Source: Apoderus coryli
Taxonomy: Eukaryota > Arthropoda > Insecta > Coleoptera > Attelabidae
Reading direction: 5' to 3'
NCBI GenBank assembly: GCA_911728435.2
Contig: OU452211.1
Span: forward strand, 9,468,428-9,532,427
Length of the DNA: 64,000 nucleotides
Shown here: positions 33,320 to 45,777 of the stretch, in pieces
How positions within the stretch are numbered: the first letter of the stretch is position 1
How the letters are laid out: each line of letters opens with the position of its first letter
Notes under the pieces: model-generated
What the model saw: the letters and a program-made list of their open reading frames with translations, nothing else
Told to the model about the DNA's origin: nothing
Database searches by the model: none
Position numbers and translations under genes: made by a program

Positions 33320-34855
33320 TTTCTTTCATGTGCCTTGTCCGATCTCCCTCACGTTGGCGATCACCATGGCAAAAGCTGTACGGTCCTCCGCCAAACGAAC
33401 AAGTTCACCAGCCCTTCTTATACCGGTCCAATCCCGAATATTTCTGAGCCACGACTGTTGCTTTCTTCCAATTCCACGGCGCCCCTCAGTCTTTAGTATG
33501 AGCTGTATTAGACGATATTTTTCACCTCTCAAAATATGTCCAAGATCTTCTTCTTTCGTCAAGAGTTGCCTTTCGGTGTTTGGTCTTCGTAGTACATTCT
33601 CGTTTGTAACATGCTGTGTCCACGGAATACGAAGCATTCTTCTGTGAAGCCACATTTCGAATGCCTCCAGTTGGTTCATAGTCCTGACCTTCAGAGTCCA
33701 CGTCTCTACTCCGTACAGCAATACCGACCATTCATAGCATTCAACCATGCATTGTCTTAACTTCAGATTCAGGTTGTCATTGCAAAGAAAGGGTCTCATA
33801 TTATTAAAAATTGCCCGAGCAAACTCTATTTGGCACTTTATTTCGCAGTCCGGGTACCAAGATATTTGAACTTAGAGACACGTTCAATTTGGCTTCTATT
33901 AAGTTCTCGGGTGGTGCCATTGTGGGGTTGCCTGCTGAATATCATAAATTTGGTCTTTCCTATATTGATTTTTAGAGCTTGTGTCTCTCCCACGTCACCG
34001 ATTTTCTTTATAAGCAACTGTAGTCCCTCGATTGTGTTTGCTAAAATCACTGTATCATCAGCATGTTGTTATTGGCTCTCCATTCATTTTGATGCCGAGG
34101 TGTGATATTCCTTCCAATGCTTCCTTAAATATTCGATCAGAATACAGGTTGAAGAGTAAGGGCGACAGTATGCAACCCTGTCTTACACCACGCAGTATTC
34201 TAATATGGTCTGTTTTAATATTGCCAATTTTTATCTGTGTCGTTTGATTCCAGTATAGATTTTTAATTATGCCTCTGTTAATTATGCACCCTCTGTACTA
34301 TATCAATAAGTTTATCGTGCTGTATGCGGTCAAAGGCATTTTCGTAATCAATAAAACATGCAAAAATATCTTTTCGCTGATCACGGCATTTTTGGAGGAG
34401 AAGGTTCATTCCGAAAAGTGCTTCACGCGTTCCGAAAGCGTTTCTGAAGCCGAATTGAGAATCATCAAGATCTTCCTCACATCAACGTCTGATGCGAGCG
34501 TGAATGATCCGTAGGAATGCTTTGAGCATGTGGGACATGAGGCTGATTCAGCGATAATCACCACATTTTTTTGGCTGATGTTTTTTAGGTAGAGCAATAA
34601 AGGTTGATGATAACCAGTCAGATGGAATTTCATCTGTCTCATAGATACTATTAAATAGTTTAACTCCAAGCCAATATTTTCCTCTGTAATGAGCTGTAGA
34701 GCCTCGGTCGGAATCTCGTCAGGGCCAGATGCTTTCATATTTTTTGCTATAGAGAATGCATGCATCACCTCGGACGTAAGAATAGTTGGTCCCATGCCCT
34801 CATGCATGTATACCGCATCAGCTCTATGATCCCCAAAGTTGGCCTCTATATAACT
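33320..34855 (-). pseudogene. RTE-clade LINE reverse transcriptase, decayed
   Basis: The minus strand from 34855 reads YIEANFGDHRADAV, GPTILTSEVMHAFSIAKNMK and ASGPDEIPTEAL. Then, with frame changes, come GVRQGCILSPLLFNLY, an HADDTVILANTIEGL active-site region (H in place of Y) at about 34075-34040 and KINIGKTKFMIFSRQ. The final open frame is 33799-33326: CYEWSVLLYGVETWTL, FEMWLHRRMLRIPWT, SWLRNIRDWTGI, ending IANVREIGQGT. This order and the ETWTL / RRMLRI.W words are characteristic of RTE-type elements. It is 5'-truncated, lacking the endonuclease, with at least three frameshifts. It represents a third LINE lineage in the window. Confidence 0.92.
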
Positions 34856-35089
34856 GTGTTGTTTAATTCTTGTCTATTTCTGCACATTACCTTTCCATCC
34901 ATCTTAAATGATTAGATTTACTATAGCCATTTTTCAATACAATAATGAGTAAAAACTTTCTTAGAAGAAATCAACTAAAAAGGCAATGCTAATCTCCTCG
35001 AATAAAAAAGTCGTCTACTCATTTACTATCATTTTGAAATATACACTGTGCTATGCTTTACAAAAAAACAACTTTTAATTTAAAAGAAG

Positions 35090-35858
35090 CTTAAAATGCG
35101 GTAGGGGTTACAATGTCGGTTAAATTAGAGAAAAGTTGTACAATTTGAAAAACTTTTAAATGGTGTTTTCAAAACTAAACAAACTTTAGCCGTTTTCAAG
35201 AATTTTTGAAAAACGATTTTTTGCGATTTTAGTTTTTATTTATTTCTGACATTATTTTTGCAGATATAAAAAAATTAAAAGCACTTTCTGTCTGGTACTT
35301 TTCGTGAAGAAAAAGATAGCGTTTACAAATTATCATTACCGCGACGTTTAGTTTTTGAGAAACCATCTTCAACTTCAACTTGTTTAAACCATTACGTATG
35401 ATATAGCACATATTTTTAGCTCTCCATATCATATAATATGTAATATATGTATATATGGAGACTATTAGTTTCATGAAATTTTTTTTTAATTGAAAATGGC
35501 TTTAAATTTAACAATACAAAATCCAGGGCCATATTTAAAAAAACGAGTTGAAGATGGTTTCTCAAAAAGGAAACGTCGTAGTGAAAATTTGTAAACGATA
35601 TCTATTTCTCCTCAAAAAGTAACAATGAGAAAGTGCTTTTCATTTTTTTATATCTGTAAAAATAATGTCAGAAATAAATAAAAACTAAAATCGCAAAAAA
35701 TTTTTTTTTCAAAAATTTCCAAAAACGGCTAAAGCTAGTTTACTTTTGAAAACACCATCTAAAAAGTGTTTAAATTGTACAACTCTTAATATCGACAACT
35801 CCTCCCCTTTCCAAGACTCCAATGCTATCCCATTCTTATCTTGGACACAGTTTATACA
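35090..35858. mobile_element. Large foldback element (~0.77 kb)
   Basis: A left arm (35090-35400) and right arm (35515-35858) are long inverted copies. Both share GAAAACACCAT, CAAAAATT, CGCAAAAAAT/ATTTTTTGCG, AATAATGTCAGAAATAAATA and AGAAAGTGCTTTT. A loop of about 110 bp lies between. The right end is CTTATCTTGGACACAGTTTA, the inverse of the element start at 11753. The left arm has lost its outermost ~40 bp. The junction TTTTTTTAAATATGGCCCTG (opposite strand near 35550) is the uninterrupted form of the site occupied by piggyBac at 12071. No protein is encoded. Confidence 0.88.
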
Positions 35859-37458
35859 TTAGAATGAATCGGGAAAACCAATACTCGTCCCGTCCACGCC
35901 AATTTCTGTCCAAGTTTATTATAACGTGCTAAAACTACTAACTAATATAATAATATCTAAAATATTATGCAAATTATTGTACACGTCGTGCTTATATAAC
36001 AATAAAACAAATCTAGGCTGACAGAAGATAGACCACGCTTATTATAAAGCTCGCTCCAAGCTTTGTGTATGTCCACAACAATATCAACGTTATAATTTTC
36101 ACTTTACAATTCGTCTTTACGCCCATCTCTCCACGTTGATGTTAATGAGATTGTATAATAATAAATATAGTTAGGACGAAACTTGAATTATACTTATTCT
36201 CATATTCATAATATTATTTGGCTTGTTTTAAAATTGTTTGTGATGAAACTGACAGTAATACCTATTTGTGTCCTTTCTGTGTTAATAAAACTTTATTCTT
36301 TGAATGCCGCAATTATGTTATCGCTAGTGTTTCGCTCTGTTGTGGTGACTTCTATGGTGGACGACCTGCCGGCAGGACAAGAGCGAGAGAAACTACACCG
36401 TTGGAAAATAAAAATAAATTTTTCAATACCACTCTCAATTTTTGATATTTCTGAAACTAAAACTATTAAGTGTTATATATCATTTGAAAGGACTAAAATT
36501 AATGAAAAGTTCTTCAAGTGTTTGGTAAAATCATCTCAAGAAGTATTTTATTTATTTTATTTTAAATATATGTACTAAAGATTGCATACCAAAAATAAAA
36601 ACAAACAATAAAACGTTCTTATGAAAAACAAAAACATTCTAAAACAAATAAATTAAATACTTTGGTAATTTTGCTTGATTCAAACAAAAACAACTTAACA
36701 CTTTCTATTTTATGTGCTAAAATATCGTTTTTCTTACCTATGTTCTAATTTATATAATACTTAGTTAAGTATAGTATATGTAATTTTGTACTTTTTCAAT
36801 GTATTTTTCTTTTGTATATTTTTGTTAATTTTTTTTTTTGTAAAAAATCAAACAACGGTTATTTTGTGTAAAATAAATAAAAAACAGTTTTTATGCACCA
36901 ATGGTTTTAATTTAAAAATTTAATTTACTTAATTTAAATAAAAACGAATATTATACAATGACAATTTTTACCGCCCTCGTAAGAATAATTTTTAAACATG
37001 CGTGCATATAGATGCCCCCGTATTACGCTTTCTCGGTTATCTTCTAATGTTGCCTGTCTCAATAGGTCGTATCTATTTGTAAATGCGAAACAAAGTATGC
37101 CGCCCCGAGGGATTATCCTGTATCCCTTATATTTACGATGGTACCGGTTAGTTTCCTCAGTTGACAGTTGTGAATAATTTCGAATTCTTGGAATATGATT
37201 TCGAATCAAACGAATAAATTGTAAAAGTTTAATAATTATAATATCGTGGTAGAAATAATTTTTCAGTTTTCAGAGCAGATTTGGTTGTTTTCACAAGTTT
37301 TTGAGGTTAAGTGAACGACAATCATAAAAAGATGATCTTTCGGCTTCGCCAAATATTCAGTTCAGTATAATTATATTCAGTTTAATAACATTCACTTGTT
37401 CAGATCAATCACTACGAAAGAATAACCATTATCAACGCACGAATCAAAATAATGGAGC
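35859..37458. other. No gene supported
   Basis: Two overlapping frames at 36183-36578 contradict each other and have no known family. A 91-codon minus-strand frame (37209-36934: IPRIRNYSQLSTEETNRYH...) is not low-complexity but matches nothing I recognise. AT-rich DNA dominates. Confidence 0.4.
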
Positions 37459-37466
37459 TACGTTCG

Positions 37467-38854
37467 TAGGGTTGCCAACTCGGAAGAGAACTAAAGAAGG
37501 ACACTAGGATATTTGATCGCGTAATAATATTTATTTACATATATCTACAAATTTCTCAGTAATCAAGAAAAACAGCAAATATTTTTTACAAAACATATAT
37601 ATAGTATATTAATAAAATATAATATAAAATAAAAAAATAGCAAAAAATAAACTCAATAAAAAACACATGATATTTCAAATATATAAATAGGCTTTTTTGT
37701 ACGACCGACCTTTTTTGATTGTTTACCGTGTCTGTCTTTATGACAGTAAGTGACATTTACTGGCTGACAACCCAAACACGACGGTAAGTAATTCACTTAC
37801 CGTTCAGAGAACGGTAAGTAAATTCATGACGGTATATCATTGCGCATTTATTCTGACGTCATTATTTTGATTTTTAAATTGTATATTAAACGGCATTAGC
37901 TATGAACTTTTATAAGCATTTTCATACCGTTCTCTGGAATTATAGCGGCTATTCCAACATTCCATGCTTCATCAAGAGATTGCCATTCAAAGTCACTCAT
38001 TTTCAATAATAATACTTATGTAAATAAGTTTTGACAAATACATGACATAAAAAATACGATAACAATCATAACAATATCAATTAGTTCCATGACAACGTTC
38101 AACTGCAACTTTGTAGAGGGTATTCAGCTAACCTGAATTTGTATTTAATTGAAAATATTAATTATTAAAAATAATAAAATTGCAATTTCAGCTATTTCGA
38201 TCGTACAAAAAATAGTATAAGCATCTCAAACAGTAAGTAGTTTACCGATCTCCTCCAAACATTGTCGTCGATCGGTAAACTACACTTACTGTTCTCAATA
38301 CTTAATATACTATTACTTAAACTGTAAACATATTTTTTTGGCATTTAGCTGCATCCAACAATGCTTCATCAGATTTAATAACATCAAAACTTCTCCATAA
38401 CTGCTTCTCAAGAAAGATTTCCCAATTTGGCCAACATGTTATCATATTTTTTTTTCATATACTCAAGAATATCTTGATAAAAAAGTAAAAAATCATTTTC
38501 CATTTGAATTTTTTCATCCTTATCAATAAAACGATTAATCATATTTTTTACTTCAAAACCAAAGAACCTTTCTAGTATCAATTTTAAATTTAAAATCTTT
38601 CAAATGTTTAAAAAATCGAGACATGTAGTTTCGTTGGCTTCCTATTTCTTTATTGTTTCCTCAAAAATTGGTAAAACATGACTACAAAAAAAAAAGCTAA
38701 ATTTCAATCTTAGTTGAAATTTTTTTCGTATTCTATTTTTGGCATTTTAGAAAATTTTAGTATAAAAGAGGACAAACTGCGTCCTGGAAAGAACAGAGGA
38801 AATTGTGATCCAAAGGAGGACTGTCCCCTGCCTGCAGGACGGTTGGCAACCCTA
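37467..38854. mobile_element. Non-autonomous hAT element with 8-bp TSD
   Basis: The left end TAGGGTTGCCAAC (37467-37479) is mirrored by GTTGGCAACCCTA (38842-38854). The flanks are TACGTTCG at 37459-37466 and TACGTTCG at 38855-38862, a perfect 8-bp duplication. An 8-bp duplication with a YAGGG-TG type end is diagnostic of hAT. The 1388-bp interior has no intact transposase; minus-strand frames at 38340-38700 are interrupted. The interior also contains inverted TTTTTTGTACGAYCGA words at 37689 and 38195-38212, suggesting a nested insertion, and a strong hairpin at 38230-38292. Confidence 0.9.
38230..38292. repeat. Strong hairpin within hAT element
   Basis: ACAGTAAGTAGTTTACCGAT pairs with ATCGGTAAACTAC-ACTTACTGT over about 21 bp with one unpaired base; the loop is about 19 bases. 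ACGGTAAGTAA words near 37790-37820 echo its stem. Confidence 0.75.
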
Positions 38855-38862
38855 TACGTTCG

Positions 38863-41326
38863 TATCCATAAAAGCAATAGGAAATTAAAGAAGTGGACAT
38901 ATTGTATTTAATTAGATCAAAGCTTTAAGAATGAATAATAATTATTTGTTATAGTAGCATCAAAAGAAAATTTAGTAAAAGCAGTAATAAAAGAATAGTG
39001 AATTTGATATAAATTCATATAGGTAAACGCAGCACAAACCAGTCAATGGGCAGACAGCCACAAACAATTGGGAGACTGGCAACATTGGCACATGAGCAAC
39101 TAATACTGAATATTAACTAGAATAAAAGGGTAAGTATTAAGGGTTTTAGTAAGATAAACAATGCAAATGGTCTAATCATTTAACGCTAATAAACAACAAA
39201 AACTAAGCAGTAACAAGTACCAAATTCAGGCGTAACATGATCAGAATAAAGCGAAGACAGCAAAGTTGTTGGTGTTGAGTGATTGACGAATCAAAGTGCG
39301 CGAAATAGTTGAGGCCACAGGTCTAAGCAATTATTGAACGATCCTTGTACCATTGGACATTAAAATTTATGCAGCCAATGACAATATTTACGATAAAACC
39401 AATTTTATAAATAGTTGAAAAGTTATTTTAAATATTTGATTATTGCGAGTGAACCTACTATAGGTATATAGGTATAGACGATAATATAGAATGTTTTTAT
39501 ATAATAATAATAAATGTAGGCATGACATGTAGTACAGGCGACAGAATAAATTTTAAATAAATGTTTATTATTTTCATAAAATATGTTCTATAAACATTCT
39601 GAATAATACAGTAAATTCCAAAAGCACTGCACGCCTTTTGGGGAGAAAACGGCATAAGTCTAAAGGAAAAGGAAAACTGGCAAAACCTAAAGGAAAACGG
39701 ACTCCGAAGGGCAACTGGAAAACATTCTTCGTCGTTATTGAGCCGAATAAGTCAAGAACAAACGTTTTCATATCAAAAACATAAAGATCTCCAGTGCACC
39801 AAGCTTCAAGGTATGCGCTTGTTATCCTATTTGTACTCTCTGGATTATTACATTAAACGTTAAATTTTCATGCCACAGACTTCCCATGTACAAGCTTTAT
39901 CCATATAGAAAACATTTAACATCTAATTCAAAACTAAATAAGATTATTATCAGGTTGAATATTCGCCAGCAATGCTGCATTCATAACTTCCACTTATGTG
40001 CATGACGACGTTTCTTATTCCTTGTTTTTTTTTTATTGCAATTATTTCGCTTTCGTTTGCTATGCTTTTGTGTGCTATGCCGGAAAAAGGAACAGCACAA
40101 GGAATTGTCTATTTCCGCAACCATATATATACTGTAAATAAGCATTTAATAAACTGCAATAAAACTGGCCAAATGAAAAGCAGTTCCCTATATATAGATG
40201 AAGGGTTTGTAATAAAGTTCCCTCTCACCATTATTTTATATTTACATTTTACATTTGCAATTTAGAGCAATTGGTTTTTGAGCGAAACACTGAAATGAGG
40301 TATTTGCATTGTTTTACCGGGTGGTCACAATTTGTCACACACAAAGGCTTGCATTTTTTCGTTTAATTTAGCCATCGCAAGAAGTGGAGCGTTGTCATGA
40401 GAAATAAGATTTATTCTTCGCCAATTGAAATCTTTCCCTTGCACTTCGTCCTTCTAACGTTGTAATAACTCTGGCTAGTGTTAAACGGTAATGTTTTATC
40501 CCTGCGAAATTGTTCAATGAAAAAAATGATTTGCGCATCCCAAATGAATTCAAACATACTGCACTATGCTATTTAAAAATTTGGGGTAACGTTACCGCAG
40601 TCATATACAGTTATCCTTTGACTACGTAACCAACTCCTTTAACTTTGCACTGATAAACCGGCCCTAGGGGACTTCAAAATGGTTATATCTCAACAACATA
40701 TCAGTCAAGAAATTAAAAAAATATTTAAAGGCGTTTTTGAATTATGGCAAATGTTCGATTTTAAATTTAAACCTTTGAGACCTTGTAACTAGAAAACTAA
40801 GCCCTTTAAGGGTATGCGTCTCTATAACAAAGTGGATGGATTAGTGAAAGTTTTCTATGGTAGAGCGTTGTTGGTCGCATATACAAACACCCTGTATATA
40901 GGTAGATATCTCTAACTAATGATGTATTAACCTGAATTGGTACAAGTAGTATGATTACGATATACAGTGCTTTTTACATTGATGTTTTAAAAATATAGAT
41001 TTTGATAATTTTGTCTCCATCCGTACCTAATTTTAATTAATTAAAATCACTTAAACCTATAAGTCCTTTCTTTGCTTAACCTCCTGGATACCATACCATC
41101 ATCACCAATAACCAAGCTTTACATAATTCCAAGCACTAAATTTTTCACTATTCCCTGTGTTTAAAAACTGAGTTGCCCGACAAGCTCGTATTACCAAGTT
41201 TTTTTCATCACTATTACTTAACGACGGCCGAGGCGATGATTGAAAATTAAATTTCAATATTTTCGCGATCACAATTTAAGATATTCTTTGTGGTAAATAC
41301 CAAAAATATCTTCCCGAGTCTATAAC
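38863..41326. other. No gene recognised
   Basis: No supported coding frame. A solo AAACACCCTGTATATAG terminal word is at 40888. The rest is unassigned AT-rich DNA. Confidence 0.5.
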
Positions 41327-41358
41327 CACAGATCTAGAAAAAAGTTTCTAGATCTGTG
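41327..41358. repeat. Perfect 14-bp stem hairpin
   Basis: CACAGATCTAGAAA (41327-41340) and TTTCTAGATCTGTG (41345-41358) are exact inverse complements around the loop AAAG. TATA on both sides extends the symmetry. No T-run follows that would make it a terminator, and no gene ends here. It is probably the centre of a foldback repeat. Confidence 0.8.
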
Positions 41359-43345
41359 TCTATAGCACATCTTGAAAGTTCGTGGACCATCTTTCTACTT
41401 GTACTGAATGCAATAACAACAAAGCAATGTAAAAAAGTACCTACATACCTAATTCTCAATTTTTTGCCCGCTCAATCAATACTTTCCCTGGATCGGGAAA
41501 GTAAAATCGATATCTCGTACATTTAACACTCTGTGAAGCAGCCAATATCAAACACTGATAATAGCTTTGAGCATTGCTTCAAATATTCTTGTGCCACAGA
41601 CAAATTTGATCGATACAATATATAATAATAAATTTAAGCTAACGTATACCATATCTTTGCTCCAATATATTCGACGGTATTATAATATAAAGTTAAAAGT
41701 TCCTTTGGTTGGTGAATTAATATGGTATACACCTTCTGAATACATCTATTGAGTAAGATCAGGTAGGTAGTCACATAATACACAGTAGGTACTTACTTTG
41801 TAAAACAGTAGTATATAGGCTCAGTTTTCTTAATTGTTCTCTATATGAAGCAGTAAAAGGGAAATACTGAATTTAACATTAGTTAAAGTTCAACAAGGTT
41901 TATGATTTGGATCTACGAGTAGTTAGTGTTACGTTTTTTGATTCTTCCGAAAGCTTTTTATATACAGGGTGTTAATTAAATATGTACATTAACGATTCTT
42001 TGAGTGATTTTAAGGCAAAAACTTCATATAAACAAATAAACATGGGTCGCAAATGCTTCGTTCTCAATATACAGGATGTTGAACTTGTTTTTTCGCAAGC
42101 ATCTTAAATATCCGTTATGTTCTATACATGTCTTATTGTCTCCCTATCTTCACGCCATATAATCTCTACTCCTTTGTATTGTAGCATTTAAATTTCAATC
42201 GAAAAATTAAATTTTATTTTGCGTACCGTATATTTTACGAATCTGTACAAGATATAAGGCAGTTGTTTTCTGAATAAGGTAAAGACTAATATAATAAAAT
42301 ATCAATTATTTGGACTTGAAATTATTAAATATTCTAAACTGAACCTTAACAACAATTTTTTGTCTTTGGGAAAAGACAGTGAGAATAATTTTTCTTCTTC
42401 GTTATGTTAATTTTTTTTTTAATTAAAAGAGAACTCTATTTTTCTAGTTTATTATACGACCGCAGGTATTACTGAATAGTAATTAATTTTCCTGAATCGA
42501 ACACGCATGTTCGCTTGAGATCTAGCGACGATATCAGGTCAATTACGTAACAAAAATAAAAGCAAGCAACGCTTGACTTTTCATCATCATTAAGACCGAG
42601 GAACTTAGTTTCACCACCAACAACCACCCATATAAGCCATCGTGCGGAAGCAGTAATTGCCGACGCCGCAAGTCCTAGAAATACAAGAAAAAATTGAGTT
42701 TACATAACATTACATTGCTTTATTAGATTAAGAAGAAAATAAATTAAGAATATGAAAATGTTTCAACTGATCAAGTTTATAGAGGGGGTTGTAAAGCATG
42801 CATTCTGTTAGGGGTTAATTTGGTTATAATAGTTAAGTTAGTTATTATTAACTATTAATTATTATTATTTATTAACAGTTATTTTGAAAATTCAAATAGA
42901 ATTAACAGTCGTGTTTCTTCTTTTGTGTTCTCCGACAGGAAACAACGAATTGGGTTGATAAGCGATAGTCAAAAAAATCTGTTACAAAACTTTTAGGTAT
43001 TGAAGAGGTGTACAACCTAAAAATGGTTTTAATTATACAGGGTACTTCACAAACGAGCAGCAGACCAAACTTGCTTTTTCTTAATGCGATATTTTAACAT
43101 AAATAAATGCGGCTCCAAAAGACAAGAACAATGTCATATAGGGTTGACATGCTTAGGTCCATTAGTTTTTGAAATATTTGTACGGGTTAATTTTGACAAT
43201 AAAATACCTTTTTTTCTTTTGATATCATCAACTAAACAAGTAGGTACACACAAACTAACTTTCCCTAGAAGAAAGATAGGGCATAGAGGAGCAATGTATA
43301 ACCCCATAGAAAAAAAAAGAAATATGTTGACATAATCTCGTGTAT
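41359..43345. other. No gene; scattered MITE-end words
   Basis: ATACAGGGTGTTAATTAAAT at 41962, ATACAGGATGTTGAAC at 42070 and ATACAGGGTACTTCAC at 43035 are solo or half elements of the ACAGGGTGT type. No coding sequence is supported. Confidence 0.5.
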
Positions 43346-43352
43346 AGTGCCA

Positions 43353-43381
43353 CTGATGATGGAATTATAGGCTTCCGAAAC
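43353..43381 (+). ncRNA. Hammerhead-like core motif (candidate)
   Basis: CTGATGA at 43353 is followed by a T, then GGAA, an 8-base loop, TTCC and GAAAC (43377-43381). This is the conserved-box order of a hammerhead ribozyme with a 4-bp helix II and one extra base. Downstream within 70 bp is TTGTGGAGCTGACGTC, which also follows the second such motif at 57.3 kb (minus strand). Small hammerheads of this type are known in Penelope-like retroelements. Helices I and III could not be fixed, so activity is unproven. Confidence 0.35.
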
Positions 43382-43385
43382 ATGC

Positions 43386-45080
43386 CTGGCAAAATCTGCC
43401 CCACTTGAGATTGAACATATATATAAAGAATATTGTGGAGCTGACGTCGTTTGATTTATAAATAATTTATTATATTTATTTTTTTAACAAATGGTTTTTT
43501 AATATACTCACTCGTATACGAGAGAGAATCATTAAGGCCCGAGTATGGAATAGAAGGGTCTGGCTCGAAGCTGTTTATAATTTTGCTATTGAATATTTAA
43601 AAAAAAAATTTCACAAGTTCATAGGCAAAGCTTGGTACCAAGTTATCGCAATAAATTTTTGACAGGTGTCAAATTATGTAAAATATTTCATGTTAAAAAT
43701 ATGTGTTTTTCAAATGAGTTTTTATCTGGTACAATTTCGAAACTTGAAAAACTAAATCGATACCAATATGTCAATATCCTTCATCTATATAATCGTGAAA
43801 ACAAATCCAAAGAATATTGAGAAATAATCAAATAAATAGCTCAGACGTAGACCATTGTAATCAAGACTTTTAGTTAAGTTGGAAATTTGGTTCACACAAC
43901 CATGCATTCACCAGACGGGCTGTTTCGTTGATCCACAGGCAGTGTGACACAAATTTCCAACATTTACGAAGAGCTTATACTAGCACCAGAGATGAAAGAC
44001 AACAAGATGTTTTGGCGACATCTAGTGCGAGCAGGCAAGATGCCCGGTGAAGCACAGTTCACAAACGATGGTCTTAATCATCTCAGAGAACTTCAAAATG
44101 GTTATATCCGTCTTTATCTCCAAATTAAACAATATTTTGACCGTTGAAGTTGTATAATTAGAGTAATTAGAGTCACTGAATGGGTTTTGAGAATGTGATT
44201 TTTTTAAACATTTTTGTAAACATATAGTAGTATATGTGATTTATTTTCTCTTTTTTTATATTTGTATAGGTACTTGAATAAGCGTTGTTGTGTACAAGAA
44301 GTGTGTGTTTTTTTTTCACTATTTTCCCTAATAGAATTATAAAAATTTGATTTGATTGTGATCTGTTTGTGGAATTTTCGTTCTTTTTTAATAAATAATT
44401 AAATAAATAAATAAAAATATATCGATGTTAAGATATTAAGTTTCAAAGGATTAGGATTTGGTTGGGCTTCATGATGATGATATTACACACTCGTTTACGA
44501 CGGAAAATCATTAAGAGCCTCCGTTCGTAAGCGTGACGAATGTGGGCGATTTCTGAGTAGCCCTACAAACCAAGCGAGTAAAACTAAAAATTTAATTTCT
44601 AAGTAATAATATTGATTTATTGATTCGACCCCACTTATCAAAAGTAAATAAATAATTTTTACAGTTTCTTTTTAATTATTGGTGAAAATGTTGTAAAACA
44701 TGTTCACTCTTTTTCTCTGTCTGAAACGGATCATTTTTTGCACAAAAAATAATTAAAAATAATGTCAATACATCATCATCATCACCGTGGATGTATTATA
44801 CGGCACTTTTGATTTGCAGGTGGCTCGTTTGACAGACACATGTAGCTGTAACAGTATAGTTGCAGTGTAGCAGCAGTATCCATTCTCATGTATACCTGGG
44901 AACTGGGAACCACCATGCAAAACATAAATCTAACTTTAATAATACGGAGATCGATAGTTGTAAAATTTCATACATCAGAATATGTCAGTCAATGTGTGTG
45001 TGTAGTTTGGAATGTTCGTTTTACCTCTGGATACAGTTTACAGGGACCCAAAGAAATCCCATGATAGAATTGGGATTTTT
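43386..45080. other. No gene supported
   Basis: A 67-codon frame at 43944-44147 begins inside a repeat shared with 22755-22782 and has no known family. Similar ACTCGTWTACGA...AATCATTAAG words occur at 43510 and 44490. A (TAAA)n tract is at 44385-44415. Confidence 0.4.
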
Positions 45081-45160
45081 AAAATAAATAAATAATGTTT
45101 TAATGCCCAACAGTTTACACCATTTACAGAGCAATAAAAATACAAATTGAAATACGCCTC
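45081..45160 (-). mobile_element. LINE 3' end fragment
   Basis: TTTTAATGCCCAACAG, then CACCATTTACAG and GCAATAAAAATACA correspond to the 3' UTR of the LINE at 7.1 kb (TTTATTGCCCAACAG...CCATTTACAGGACAATC). A (TAAA)n tail is at 45081-45095. It is an extremely 5'-truncated insertion of about 80 bp. Confidence 0.65.
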
Positions 45161-45194
45161 GTAAAAAAGATAGGTTTATAGCATCGATCAAAAC

Positions 45195-45290
45195 TCTATA
45201 ATAAAATCGAGTTTTGTCAAAATTTTGTTGTTTTCTTACTTAACCTACGGACTTATTAAATGACCTGCTGTTACTTAAAGATTACTCATG
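45195..45290 (+). mobile_element. Mariner 3' end fragment
   Basis: ATAATAAAATCGAGTTTTGTCAAAATTTTG followed by TTATTAAATGACCTGCTGTTA parallels the 3' UTR and end of the mariner at 6930-6975. Transposase is not present. The gap between the two shared words is longer here. Confidence 0.6.
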
Positions 45291-45777
45291 GTAAAATGAA
45301 CCAATACCCCGAAAAGGAGTATAATCTCTCCAAAAATCACCCACAGAGATTACCATAAAATGTATGCGCCACATTTCATGAAAAGAGCACGTCTCTGTCA
45401 GCAAAGCCCAGGCGGTCATTTGTCCGAAGCCTTTTGCCATTCATAAAACTATGCTGTGTACTTCATTATTTTAACATATGCCACAAATGTATATGTTTTA
45501 TTCAAAACTCAAACCCTTCAATTAGTGTTCAACTTATATCTAGTAACAATTTATTTCTATTACCGAATTTTGTATGACGTGTACCTACTGAACAAAGAAA
45601 TGTTTGTTTCATCGCCAAACGATTAGAATTTGTCGCTGATTACTTCAGCAAAAAGCACAAAATATATATTAATTTCCCGCGTCCTGTGATCTGATTAAAC
45701 GTGTTTTATTAGGGACTGCGTAAGTAATAATCATAATGAACATGTATGGGCGTTGCAAAATCCACATGCAATTAGAC
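45291..45777. other. No gene recognised
   Basis: AT-rich flank of the hAT element; nothing else identified. Confidence 0.4.

Noticed and set aside
36183..36578. 131-codon plus-strand frame with hydrophobic start
   Set aside because: It overlaps another frame, has no known family and arises from AT-rich DNA; the apparent signal-like segment is explained by T-rich codons.
36934..37209. 91-codon minus-strand frame (IPRIRNYSQLSTEE...)
   Set aside because: The composition is protein-like but there is no domain, no splice context and no neighbour that would support a gene; left as a gap note only.
41327..41358. Rho-independent terminator
   Set aside because: The perfect hairpin lacks a T-run and no gene ends here; the genome is eukaryotic.
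43944..44147. 67-codon frame (MTQISNIYEELILAPEM...)
   Set aside because: The beginning lies in a dispersed repeat shared with 22.75 kb, and the peptide is not recognised.
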